Origin: Bacteroidales bacterium
Lineage (GTDB): Bacteria > Bacteroidota > Bacteroidia > Bacteroidales > UBA1715
Reading direction: 5' to 3'
Assembly (NCBI GenBank): GCA_017552705.1
Contig: JAFZOY010000100.1
Location: 1-50,654 of the forward strand
Length of the DNA stretch: 50,654 bases
The notes beneath the pieces were generated by a model that saw nothing but the letters and a program-made list of their open reading frames with translations, did not search any database and had not been told where the DNA came from. Positions 35,291-43,194 of this stretch are shown in pieces (position 1 is the stretch's first letter; each line of letters starts with the position of its first letter). The position numbers and the translations under genes are program-made.

Positions 35291-35321
35291 TTGACAACCG
35301 AAATAGATTGTTGTATATTTG
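35291..35321 (+). promoter_or_regulatory. Strong promoter (TTGACA - 17 bp - TATATTTG) of a small RNA gene
   Basis: TTGACA at 35291-35296 and an exact TAnnTTTG -7 box at 35314-35321. This is the strongest two-part promoter in the window, and it reads into a non-coding interval that ends at a rho-independent terminator. Confidence 0.7.
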
Positions 35322-35326
35322 CATCG

Positions 35327-35449
35327 TCCTAGGTGAAAAATGAAGACGAAAGTTTAGAAACACGTGGACAGACGCCGATTAAATTCGTGCGGGATTCTGG
35401 CTACGGCGCGGAATTCCTAAAAAAAGGAGGATAGAAATTCTCCTTTTTT
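35327..35449 (+). ncRNA. Candidate stand-alone small RNA, about 120 nt
   Basis: The interval between the promoter at 35291-35321 and a terminator at 35420-35449 has no open reading frame of use, yet is GC-richer than the surrounding intergenic DNA. It can fold: a nine-pair hairpin joins AATTCGTGC (35382-35390) to GCGC-G-GAATT (35406-35415) with one bulged G. An alternative pairing of CGCCG (35373-35377) with CGGCG (35404-35408) would break that hairpin. The 5' end (ATCGTCCT, 35323-35330) can pair at 7 of 8 positions with AGGAGGAT (35425-35432), which overlaps the terminator arm. I see no 4.5S, tmRNA or RNase P signature. A 6S-like or other Bacteroidetes RNA is possible. The 5' end is an estimate. 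Confidence 0.6.
35420..35449. terminator. Bidirectional rho-independent terminator
   Basis: AAAAAAGGAG (35420-35429) pairs with CTCCTTTTTT (35440-35449) across a 10-nt loop. It ends the small RNA on the plus strand, and its right arm overlaps the stop codon of the minus-strand nuclease-like gene, which it could also terminate. Confidence 0.8.
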
Positions 35450-36131
35450 ATTTTCTGCCTATCCATATTTTGAAAAAATCGAGGAGGAATGTTTTCCCAA
35501 AAGCATCGTTTCGTTTTATGAAAATCAAACGAGAACCTTTAAAAATATAGATAACATGTAGATTGTCATTTGCTTCAAATGCTTTTTTTACCTCGGAAAG
35601 AAATGATTTCCCCCGATTACTCCCAATTAGATTTATGACAATTCTATCGGCTTGTTTTGCACCATCGCTCAAACGAACTGATAAGGCACTCCCACCCGAA
35701 GAGGTCTTCCCCTCAACATAATACAGGCAATTTCGTTTGCAAATAATGAAATCTGCACTTTTTGTTGCCTTAGGATTCGAGAGCAGAAACACATCATAAC
35801 CATTTGCCACAAACTTTTGTGCAATTTGCAGATTGTTAGGTATTTCGCCAGTTTTTAATATTTCGTCATATTGGTTTGTGTATAAGGTGCAAATCTTGTT
35901 TTCCGCCGTTGAAAATCGTTGCAGTTCTGTGAATTCAGGCTGTGCCACAATCCATTTCAAAACATCAACCTTTTCTTGGTTCGTTGAAAACGTGTAATAA
36001 TCCTTTAGGGCGTTTGTAATTGTAGTTCCTTGATAAACAATAGTTTTCCCATAGTCGGTTGTGGGTTCACAAACGACATCACAAATATCCTCCGTCCGCT
36101 GTGGGTACGGTGTTGCTTTTTCTTCTTTCAT
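35448..36131 (-). CDS. Orphan PD-(D/E)XK nuclease-like protein resembling CdiA C-terminal toxin domains
   Basis: Start chosen at 36131 (227 residues), seven bases after an exact -7 box; an upstream in-frame Met would add a hydrophobic leader that precedes that box. The N-terminal half is unrecognised. Residues of about 110-215 look like the CdiA_C (tRNA-nuclease-type) fold: NLQIAQKFVANGYDVFLL, then SADFIICKR, then YYVEGKTSS, giving the D-x(n)-ExK arrangement of PD-(D/E)XK nucleases, followed by SDGAKQADRIVINLIG. In toxins this domain cuts tRNA, and in Bacteroidetes related domains also occur in mobile-element and phage head proteins. Here it stands alone, without signal peptide, repeats or an obvious immunity gene. 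A nuclease role is inference. Confidence 0.6.
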   Translation of the reverse strand: MKEEKATPYPQRTEDICDVVCEPTTDYGKTIVYQGTTITNALKDYYTFSTNQEKVDVLKWIVAQPEFTELQRFSTAENKICTLYTNQYDEILKTGEIPNNLQIAQKFVANGYDVFLLSNPKATKSADFIICKRNCLYYVEGKTSSGGSALSVRLSDGAKQADRIVINLIGSNRGKSFLSEVKKAFEANDNLHVIYIFKGSRLIFIKRNDAFGKTFLLDFFKIWIGRK

Positions 36132-36138
36132 GATATTG

Positions 36139-36170
36139 CAAAGATAGGGTATGATGTGCAATAAAACAAA
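36139..36170 (-). promoter_or_regulatory. Promoter (TTTG - 20 bp - TATCTTTG) of the nuclease-like gene
   Basis: On the minus strand, TTTG (36167-36170) and an exact -7 box (36139-36146) are 20 bp apart, a full match to the Bacteroidetes consensus. Only 7 bp separate the -7 box from the ATG, so the mRNA would be leaderless or nearly so. Confidence 0.65.
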
Positions 36171-36251
36171 TCTCACGTTCTGTTCAAAAATGTTTGGCAG
36201 ATGAAGGATTAAATGTATCGTTGGCTGCAAACGGAATAAAATTGATTTTCG

Positions 36252-36283
36252 TTTTGATTATTGGGTTAATAATCATACATTTG
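36252..36283 (+). promoter_or_regulatory. Promoter (TTTTG - 19 bp - TACATTTG) of the CAP/OmpA-like gene
   Basis: TTTTG at 36252-36256 and an exact TAnnTTTG -7 box at 36276-36283, with 19 bp between. The start codon is 38 bp downstream. Confidence 0.7.
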
Positions 36284-36321
36284 CAATTTGAAAGAATTAA
36301 TTCGTTAAAGAGTCTATCTAA

Positions 36322-38742
36322 ATGAAATTCAAGAGCATAGTAACCCTTCTTCTGAGTGCCTTTTTGGCGGTTCAATCGTTCGCTCAGACAGAGAATTTCA
36401 GGGAACCTGCCCGTGTGGAGTCATATCTTACGGAATTGTACCCGGAAGCGTTCAATCTTACTTTGATGCGTGACGCAATTTTGTATTACATTGATAAAGA
36501 ATTACATAAGGAAGGTTATAGAATGCTTATGCCAAGCCAGGTGTTGCAGGGCGCATCGCAGGAATTTGCCGACTACATGGCGAAAACCGACGAAATCCGT
36601 GTGTCGTATGCACCGGCAAAATATTCTTTGCAGCAACGTATTCTTAATCAAAACGGTGGTGTTCATCAGGTTGATGAAATTACTATGAAAACCTCAATTC
36701 AGCGGGCAAAAATTTCGATGACATACGATGAGGTTGCACAAGACATTGTGTTCCAGATTTTTAAAAGAAAATCAGTTGAGATTCTGCAAAATCCTCGTTA
36801 TGTGTTTGCCGGCATAGGTTGCGGTATCGATAAGACAGGTAAAAAATTGTATGTGTCGATTAGTGTGGGAAATTACAATTTGCTGACGGCTTCGAAAAAA
36901 GACATAAAGGCTTCGGGTTTGAAGTTGACAAGCTCGAATCAGGGTATTGGCTGGTATGATGCAAAATATTGCAAAGCTTGTTCAAAATACAAGGAAATTG
37001 AAATGCTTCGCTCAATGGTAACAATCGAGCGTGGCAAAATCTATTTTGAAACATCTGATTATAAGGGACTTAAAAAATTATTCAAAGATCCTACCGATGC
37101 GATTGCTGTTGATATAGTGAATATGAAACAATATCCGTGCAATGGCGAAAATGTTGTAAACAATCAGTTGCCAAGCAAGGGTTTCACCACAAAACCTATA
37201 TACGTAAAGGATTTTGACAAACAAAATATCTACGCGGGCAGAAATTCTTCTTCGAAACTTCGCTTGTTGTTGGGTGAACTTCCCGAAGGTGTAACTGACT
37301 ATGAATATAATGTATTGGTTATTAAAGGTAAGCATTTGTGTAAAACGTTGATGCCAAGTTACGATAAGAAGATTGACGGTTTCAATATGCCGGAACTTCT
37401 ACCATTCCCTGATACGGTAACTCGCTATAACACATTTATTTATCATCCGAAAGTTGAACGTGACACAATTAGTTTTGTGATTCCGTTCGAAATAGGTCGT
37501 TCCCAATATCGTCCCGAGGACATTGTTGCGTTCATTGATTCTATGAAACAACCTGATTTCAAGCCTCTTACGTTTATCGTGTCGGCATATACTTCGGTTG
37601 ATGGAAACCCAGAGAAAAATATGCAGCTCCGCGGAGAACGAATCAATAGTATTGTAAGTTCCATTGCGAAATATTCAGGAAATTCTGTGCCTATCATCAC
37701 GCAGAGCAAGGATTCATGGGATTTGTTTTATACCGACATTGTGGCAACAGAATGGCAATTCCTGAAAACGAAATCGCACGAAGAGGTTCTTTCATATATT
37801 TCGCGTGGCGACAATCTCAAGAAAATGGATGGTCTGCTGTCGAAGCACCGTTTTGCGGAAGTGCAAATCGTTGTGGAATACGACATTTCAACCAACCGTC
37901 AAGAGCAGGCATATACGGTGTATGCGTTCCATAAGGCACTCAAAGAATATAATGAAGACCGTGCATTGGCGATACAAAAATATATCATGCAGCAAGTGTT
38001 GTCGGGACGGTATCCAAAATCAGTCATCGACCGTATGCAAGTTCCCGACAAGCCGGCGTACGTTGGCTTGCAGGTCAACAAAATGTGGCTGAAATATACC
38101 GCCAACAATATGCCTATTGATGAGAAATTTTTGAAGGAAATGCAACGATTGAAAGCGTTGAATCCGAATCATCCATACGTTCGCCGAAATTTAGTGTTTG
38201 CTCGTTTGAAGTTGGAAACTATTGATAATGAGTATTATGTAACGGAAATGCAAAAAGACATTGACGAGCAGTTGATTTCGAAATTGCCAAAATATGCAAT
38301 TGATCCGTTGAATTTGGAATTGCAGGTGAAATCGCTCCAGAATCTGAATAAAACATTCAAGGTTTCCAACGAAGAGGAATTTGTGAATGCCGCATTCGAG
38401 CGTATCAAGGAAATAATTGAAATCGACGATTATGACTGGAAAGGAGCGTTGAACATTGCTTCGATTTTTGCGGGAATGAACGACTACGATTATCCTGTGA
38501 GTGTGATGGCTCCTATGGTAAATATTCCTGGTGTGAGCGAAGAATTTATCTTTGCCTTCATAGCAATGTGCACACACACTGATTATATGTATCACACGCA
38601 AGCGTTTGTTGATGCGTTGCTTCGTGCTGCGGAAATGAACAAACCGCGTCTATGCGAGTTGGTTGACACAGGAAAACTTTCGTTCCAAATGTTCGAAAAT
38701 CCTGAAGTGAAAAAAGCATTTTGCCCAATCTGCAATCAGTAA
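36322..38742 (+). CDS. Secreted protein with CAP-like N-terminal domain and OmpA-like central region
   Basis: An 806-residue protein with a signal peptide (KFKSIVTLLLSAFLAVQSFAQ). Residues of about 45-190 read as a CAP-like domain (QGASQEFADYMA, VFAGIGCGIDKTGKKLYVSISVGNYN). Residues of about 380-500 resemble an OmpA/MotB peptidoglycan-binding domain (SFVIPFEIGRSQYRPEDI, FIVSAYTSVDGNPEKNMQLRGERINSI), though degenerate. The C-terminal 300 residues are helical and repeat-like. Two CxxC motifs occur (YCKACSKYKE near 215, and FCPICNQ at the extreme C-terminus). It may tether to the cell wall in the periplasm. It is followed after 3 bp by plsY, so the two are probably co-transcribed. Confidence 0.7.
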   Translation: MKFKSIVTLLLSAFLAVQSFAQTENFREPARVESYLTELYPEAFNLTLMRDAILYYIDKELHKEGYRMLMPSQVLQGASQEFADYMAKTDEIRVSYAPAKYSLQQRILNQNGGVHQVDEITMKTSIQRAKISMTYDEVAQDIVFQIFKRKSVEILQNPRYVFAGIGCGIDKTGKKLYVSISVGNYNLLTASKKDIKASGLKLTSSNQGIGWYDAKYCKACSKYKEIEMLRSMVTIERGKIYFETSDYKGLKKLFKDPTDAIAVDIVNMKQYPCNGENVVNNQLPSKGFTTKPIYVKDFDKQNIYAGRNSSSKLRLLLGELPEGVTDYEYNVLVIKGKHLCKTLMPSYDKKIDGFNMPELLPFPDTVTRYNTFIYHPKVERDTISFVIPFEIGRSQYRPEDIVAFIDSMKQPDFKPLTFIVSAYTSVDGNPEKNMQLRGERINSIVSSIAKYSGNSVPIITQSKDSWDLFYTDIVATEWQFLKTKSHEEVLSYISRGDNLKKMDGLLSKHRFAEVQIVVEYDISTNRQEQAYTVYAFHKALKEYNEDRALAIQKYIMQQVLSGRYPKSVIDRMQVPDKPAYVGLQVNKMWLKYTANNMPIDEKFLKEMQRLKALNPNHPYVRRNLVFARLKLETIDNEYYVTEMQKDIDEQLISKLPKYAIDPLNLELQVKSLQNLNKTFKVSNEEEFVNAAFERIKEIIEIDDYDWKGALNIASIFAGMNDYDYPVSVMAPMVNIPGVSEEFIFAFIAMCTHTDYMYHTQAFVDALLRAAEMNKPRLCELVDTGKLSFQMFENPEVKKAFCPICNQ

Positions 38743-38745
38743 GAT

Positions 38746-39360
38746 ATGGAACCGACATACGTAATTATAGCCGTACTTGTATCTTATTTGCTTGGTTCTA
38801 TTCCCACATCGGTTTGGGTGGGAAAGATTTTCTACGGCATTGATGTACGCCAGTGCGGTAGCGGGAATGCGGGTACCACCAACACATTCCGTGTGCTTGG
38901 TGCAAAGGCAGCGATTCCCGTTTTTATAATCGATGTGTTGAAAGCGTATGCAGCCGCTCAGTTGGTGCATTTTTTCCCATGTTTGCCTCATACTCCCAAC
39001 TACGTGAATTTGCAGTTGCTGTTTGGCATTGTTGCCGTGATAGGACATATTTTCCCGATATATGTCGGTTTCAAGGGAGGAAAAGGTGTTGCCTCGTTGC
39101 TGGGGGTAACATTGGCAATTGTGCCGATGTCGGCGTTGCTCGCGTTTTCTGTATTTGTGGTGGTGTTGCTCATAAGCCACTATGTTTCATTAGGTTCAAT
39201 GATTGCAGGATGTTCGTTCCCGATATTTGTGATATTCGTTGAACGTACGTCAATTGTGTCGCTTCAGGTTTTCTCAATACTATTTGCGATTTTATTGCTT
39301 GTCACACACAAGGAAAATATTTTACGGTTGTGGCACGGCGAAGAAAAAAAGATTTTTTAA
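38746..39360 (+). CDS. plsY: Glycerol-3-phosphate acyltransferase PlsY
   Basis: A 204-residue polytopic membrane enzyme that transfers the acyl group from acyl-phosphate to glycerol 3-phosphate, the first step of phospholipid synthesis. The three family motifs are present: GSIPTSVWVGKIF, GSGNAGTTNTFRVLG, and FKGGKGVASLLG. About five transmembrane helices can be seen. The start is 3 bp after the CAP/OmpA-like gene. A short 7-bp hairpin (39374-39393) follows the stop, without a good T-run. Confidence 0.95.
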   Translation: MEPTYVIIAVLVSYLLGSIPTSVWVGKIFYGIDVRQCGSGNAGTTNTFRVLGAKAAIPVFIIDVLKAYAAAQLVHFFPCLPHTPNYVNLQLLFGIVAVIGHIFPIYVGFKGGKGVASLLGVTLAIVPMSALLAFSVFVVVLLISHYVSLGSMIAGCSFPIFVIFVERTSIVSLQVFSILFAILLLVTHKENILRLWHGEEKKIF

Positions 39361-39373
39361 CGCAAACTAACAC

Positions 39374-39393
39374 ATTCACATGCGTTTGTGAAT
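39374..39393. other. Short inverted repeat downstream of plsY
   Basis: ATTCACA and TGTGAAT pair across a TGCGTT loop. It could be a weak terminator or a regulator site ahead of the topoisomerase gene; the T-run is poor. Confidence 0.25.
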
Positions 39394-39470
39394 TTCTTTG
39401 TGAAATCTTCTTTTTTGTTTCGATGGTTTTTATTTGGATAATTACGAAATTTGTCCATAAAATATAAAGA

Positions 39471-42101
39471 ATGGACGAACAGCAAGACGACAACGTGGTG
39501 ATTCCTGAAAATCAAGAGCATATACTTGATTCCTCGGTGAATAATATTCAATATGTTGGAGACTATTTCAAGAACTGGTTTCTTGATTATGCATCGTCTG
39601 TGATTACCGATCGTGCCATTCCGTATTTGGAAGATGGACTGAAGCCTGTTCAGCGTCGTGTGCTCTATACGATGAAAAAAATGGACGATGGTCGTTACAA
39701 CAAGGTGGCGAGCATTGTCGGGGAAACAATGAAACTCCATCCTCACGGTGATAGTAGTATTTACGATGCGTTGGTGGGACTTGGGCAAAAAGATTTGCTC
39801 GTCGATACGCAGGGAAACTGGGGAAATATTCTAACCGGCGACGATGCTGCTGCCGGCCGTTACATTGAAGCCCGTCTTTCAAAATTCGCTTTGGAGGTTC
39901 TGTTCAACGCAAAGACAACTGAATGGATTCCGTCGTACGATGGTCGTAACAAGGAACCTGTCACGTTGCCTGTGAAATTCCCGTTGCTTCTTGCCCAAGG
40001 AATCGAGGGTATTGCTGTGGGTATGGCATGTAAGGTTTTGCCCCACAACTTCAATGAATTGCTGGATGCATGTATTTCGTATCTGAAAAACGAACCGTTT
40101 GAATTATATCCCGATTTTCCTACGGGAGGCTTGATTGATGTGTCGAAGTACAACGATGGTCAAAGTGGCGGCCGTGTGCGTGTTCGTGCACGAATCAACA
40201 AAATTGACAATAAAACATTGGAAATCACTGAAATACCGTATGGTGAAACGACGTCAACGATAATTGATTCAATTCTGAAAGCGAACGACGAAGGGAAAAT
40301 CAAAATAAAACACGTTGACGACGATACCGCCGCTTCAGTGCAAATTATTGTGACGCTTCCTGCAAATGTGTCTGCCGACGAAACCATCGATGCGTTGTAT
40401 GTATTCACAAAATGCGGTGTTACCATTTCGCCAAACACGAATGTGATATTCGACAAAAAGCCTGTGTTTATGGGCGTTTCCGATATTCTTCGGAAAAATA
40501 CCGACAGAACAGTCGAATTGCTTCGTCGCGAACTCGAAATAAGCCTTGGGGAACTGAAGGAAAGTTGGATGAAAACCTCGTTGGAAAAGATTTTCATCGA
40601 GAAGGAAGTCTATGAAAAAATCAAACCGTGTAAGACCGAGGAAGACATTCTTTCTACCATCGACAAGGGTTTGAAACCGTATGTGAAGAATTTCTGGCGT
40701 GAAGTTACCCGCGACGATTGTGTTGCGTTGTCAAACATTCCTATTAAGAAAATCTCCAAATACAACTCGTACAAAACCGACGAGTACATAAAGGCGCTGG
40801 AGGTTGAGATGGATGAGGTTCAAAATAATCTTGAGAATATTATCGACTACGCGATTAGTTATTTTGAACACATCAAGCAGAAGTTTGGCGAAGGGCGTGA
40901 ACGTCTTTCAGAAATCCGCAATTTCGAGCAGATTGAAGTTGCCCAGGTTGTGAATGCCAATACAAAATTGTATGCAAACTACGAAACGGGTTTTGTCGGC
41001 ACAAGTTTGAAAAAGGACACGTTTGTCTGCGATTGCTCCGACTTGGACGATATTATCGTGTTCTTGCAAAATGGGAAATTCAAGGTGTCGAAAGTGTCCG
41101 ACAAGGCGTTTTTCGGGACGGGAATTATTCATATCGGGGTGTTCAGGAAAAACGACGAGCGCACGATTTACAATGTGGCGTACCGTGATGGAAAATCAGG
41201 CGTAACGTATGTGAAACGTTTCCCGGTGCTTGGTGTAACGCGCGACAAGGAGTACGACATTACCTTGGAAACGCCGAAGACTAAGATTTTGTATTTCAGC
41301 GCAAATCCAAATGGAGAAGCCGAAATCATAAAGGTATATCTTCGTCAAGAATTGCATTTGCGGAAACCTGTTTTCGAGGTTGATTTCAGTACCTTGTCAA
41401 TCAAGGGAAGAAGTTCGAAGGGTAATATTCTTACGAAACATCCTGCATACAAAATCCAAAAAATCGAGGAAGGTGTTTCTACGTTGGGCGGTCGGAAAAT
41501 ATACTTCAATGCGGAAACGCGCCGCCTAAACGATGCCGGCTATGGTTCGTTCCTTGGCGAATTCAAAGGCTCCGACAAAATACTTGTGATTACCGAGGAC
41601 GGCAAATTTGCTCTTTCAACTTTCGATTTGAGCAACCATTTTGAATATCCGATTCTTCGCATCGAAAAATACGACGAAAAGAAAATCTGGACGGCCATCG
41701 TGTACGACGCTGAACAGGATTTGAATTATATCAAGCGGTTCAAAATAGAGGAAACCTCGAAATATGTTAGTTTCCTTCCCGAAGCTGACGGCTCCAAATT
41801 GTTGAAAATCAACGACGATCGTTTCCCGCAATTGTGCCTGAGTTTTGGTGGAAGACATGCCAACCGCGAAATGGAATACATCGACGTGGATGAATTTATC
41901 GGCGTGAAAGGCTATAAGGCAAAAGGAAAGCGCGTGTCAAACTACACGATTGATATGATGGAGTTCGTTGAGCCATTGGTAAAGGAACTCCCGCCTGAAG
42001 AACAAGAATCTGAAAATCAATCGAATACGCCAACCGATTGGGGCTCAGACGATTCTATGCCGAATAATCCCGAATCGGGAGAACAGATGTCGCTCTTTTA
42101 G
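39471..42101 (+). CDS. parC: DNA gyrase / topoisomerase IV subunit A
   Basis: An 876-residue type IIA topoisomerase A subunit, which cuts and rejoins both DNA strands. The N-terminal breakage-reunion domain shows DYASSVITDRAIPYLEDGLKPVQRRVLY, HPHGDSSIYDALV and the catalytic R130-Y131 in AAAGRYIEARLS. The C-terminal part has degenerate beta-pinwheel repeats and lacks a clear GyrA box, which fits topoisomerase IV rather than gyrase. The acidic tail ends in GEQMSLF. The partner B subunit is not in the window. Its stop codon overlaps that of converging ribD by two bases. Assignment to ParC rather than GyrA is from domain form and is slightly less certain than the family. Confidence 0.92.
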   Translation: MDEQQDDNVVIPENQEHILDSSVNNIQYVGDYFKNWFLDYASSVITDRAIPYLEDGLKPVQRRVLYTMKKMDDGRYNKVASIVGETMKLHPHGDSSIYDALVGLGQKDLLVDTQGNWGNILTGDDAAAGRYIEARLSKFALEVLFNAKTTEWIPSYDGRNKEPVTLPVKFPLLLAQGIEGIAVGMACKVLPHNFNELLDACISYLKNEPFELYPDFPTGGLIDVSKYNDGQSGGRVRVRARINKIDNKTLEITEIPYGETTSTIIDSILKANDEGKIKIKHVDDDTAASVQIIVTLPANVSADETIDALYVFTKCGVTISPNTNVIFDKKPVFMGVSDILRKNTDRTVELLRRELEISLGELKESWMKTSLEKIFIEKEVYEKIKPCKTEEDILSTIDKGLKPYVKNFWREVTRDDCVALSNIPIKKISKYNSYKTDEYIKALEVEMDEVQNNLENIIDYAISYFEHIKQKFGEGRERLSEIRNFEQIEVAQVVNANTKLYANYETGFVGTSLKKDTFVCDCSDLDDIIVFLQNGKFKVSKVSDKAFFGTGIIHIGVFRKNDERTIYNVAYRDGKSGVTYVKRFPVLGVTRDKEYDITLETPKTKILYFSANPNGEAEIIKVYLRQELHLRKPVFEVDFSTLSIKGRSSKGNILTKHPAYKIQKIEEGVSTLGGRKIYFNAETRRLNDAGYGSFLGEFKGSDKILVITEDGKFALSTFDLSNHFEYPILRIEKYDEKKIWTAIVYDAEQDLNYIKRFKIEETSKYVSFLPEADGSKLLKINDDRFPQLCLSFGGRHANREMEYIDVDEFIGVKGYKAKGKRVSNYTIDMMEFVEPLVKELPPEEQESENQSNTPTDWGSDDSMPNNPESGEQMSLF

Positions 42102-43141
42102 TTGTTGTACAGAATAGAAAGCTGTGCGTTTCCAATGCTAACTTTTTGTGCTTCCGCATGTTGGAGGTTCGGCGCACAAACGCCTCTGTGGAAGAGTTCT
42201 TCGGTAGTGAAAATTCGGGCTTCGTCCCACAGATTGGCATCAATACACGTTTGGAGTGTTTTGGTTCCGCCTTCCACAATCAATGATTGAATACCTTTTT
42301 GATACAGACAATCGAGTGTTTCTTGAAGGAGATTCTGGGGATTTGTAACTTGCACATATTCAGTACAATCCGTATTTTCTTTCGACGAATTTGAAAATAT
42401 GATTGTTGCCGTGCTGTTGTCTTTTAAATGATGTGTTGCAGGAATTTTGTCGTGCAAATCCCAGGCGAGTCGCAACGGATTTTTCCCGTTGACCAAACGT
42501 GTGGTAAGGCTCGGGTTATCGCACACTGCTGTGGTTGTTCCCACTAAAATCGCCTGTTCCTGCGAACGCCATAAATGGCTCGTTCCCAAACAAATATCAT
42601 CGGTTATGCGGACACCTTTCTCCGACGTTTTTTCGTCACGGCATTTGTCGATAAAGCCATCGGCGGACTGTGCCCATTTCAATATAATGTATGGACGCTT
42701 TTTTTCGTGATACGTAAAAAAGCGTCGGTTCAGAAAACGGGATTCCTTTTCTAAAACATTGATAGTTACATCAATACCAGCATTTTTCAATTTTTCGACT
42801 CCTTTACCCGAAACCTTGCTGAACGTGTCGATGCAGCCAACCACAACGCGTTTAATGTTTTTTGAGATGATTAAATCGGCGCAGGGAGGTGTTTTCCCAA
42901 AATGTGCGCACGGCTCCAAATTCACGTAGAGTGTGCTTTCCGAAAGCAGTTCCTGATTTTTCACCGAATTGATAGCGTTCACTTCTGCATGCGGCTCGCC
43001 CGCCTTGTGGTGAAAGCCTTTGCCAATAACATTTCCGTGGTGCACTATTACGCATCCCACCATAGGATTCGGGTATGTGTTGCCGAATGCGCTTTGCGCC
43101 AAATCAAGGCATTGTTGCATGTAGATTTCGTCCTCGCCCAT
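42098..43141 (-). CDS. ribD: Bifunctional riboflavin biosynthesis deaminase/reductase RibD
   Basis: A 347-residue enzyme for the second and third steps of riboflavin synthesis: deamination of the diaminopyrimidine, then reduction of its ribosyl chain. The deaminase domain (about 1-145) has the zinc site H51-A-E53, C78 and C87 (HAEVNAI, EPCAHFGKTPPC). The reductase domain follows (PYIILKWAQSADGFI, ILVGTTTAVCDNPSLTTR, IQSLIVEGGTKTL). The start at 43141 gives the usual MGEDEIYMQQCLDLA beginning; an upstream frame extension would run into the prmC promoter. It diverges from prmC, with 53 bp between starts, and I see no FMN riboswitch there. Confidence 0.95.
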   Translation of the reverse strand: MGEDEIYMQQCLDLAQSAFGNTYPNPMVGCVIVHHGNVIGKGFHHKAGEPHAEVNAINSVKNQELLSESTLYVNLEPCAHFGKTPPCADLIISKNIKRVVVGCIDTFSKVSGKGVEKLKNAGIDVTINVLEKESRFLNRRFFTYHEKKRPYIILKWAQSADGFIDKCRDEKTSEKGVRITDDICLGTSHLWRSQEQAILVGTTTAVCDNPSLTTRLVNGKNPLRLAWDLHDKIPATHHLKDNSTATIIFSNSSKENTDCTEYVQVTNPQNLLQETLDCLYQKGIQSLIVEGGTKTLQTCIDANLWDEARIFTTEELFHRGVCAPNLQHAEAQKVSIGNAQLSILYNN

Positions 43142-43182
43142 CAGTTTTGTAAAAAATAGTGAACAAATTCTTGTTATTCTTA

Positions 43183-43190
43183 TATCTTTG
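43183..43190 (+). promoter_or_regulatory. -7 box (TATCTTTG) of prmC
   Basis: An exact TAnnTTTG match ending 4 bp before the prmC ATG. It implies a leaderless transcript and fixes the downstream start. Confidence 0.55.
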
Positions 43191-43194
43191 CCGT

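Noticed and set aside
35327..35449. 4.5S RNA, tmRNA or tRNA identity for the small RNA
   Set aside because: It lacks the conserved SRP loop, a tRNA-like CCA end and a T-arm GTTCGAATC sequence.
36132..36230. Upstream extension of the nuclease-like gene that adds a hydrophobic leader
   Set aside because: A full consensus promoter lies within it, just before the ATG at 36131, so the extension would not be transcribed.
43162..43175. AACAA-ATTC-TTGTT inverted repeat between ribD and prmC
   Set aside because: Only five pairs in AT-rich DNA; not enough to call an operator.
43142..43194. Possible FMN riboswitch at ribD or TPP riboswitch near thiL
   Set aside because: The 53-bp ribD upstream gap is too short for an FMN aptamer, and the 26 bp before thiL holds no TPP aptamer core.
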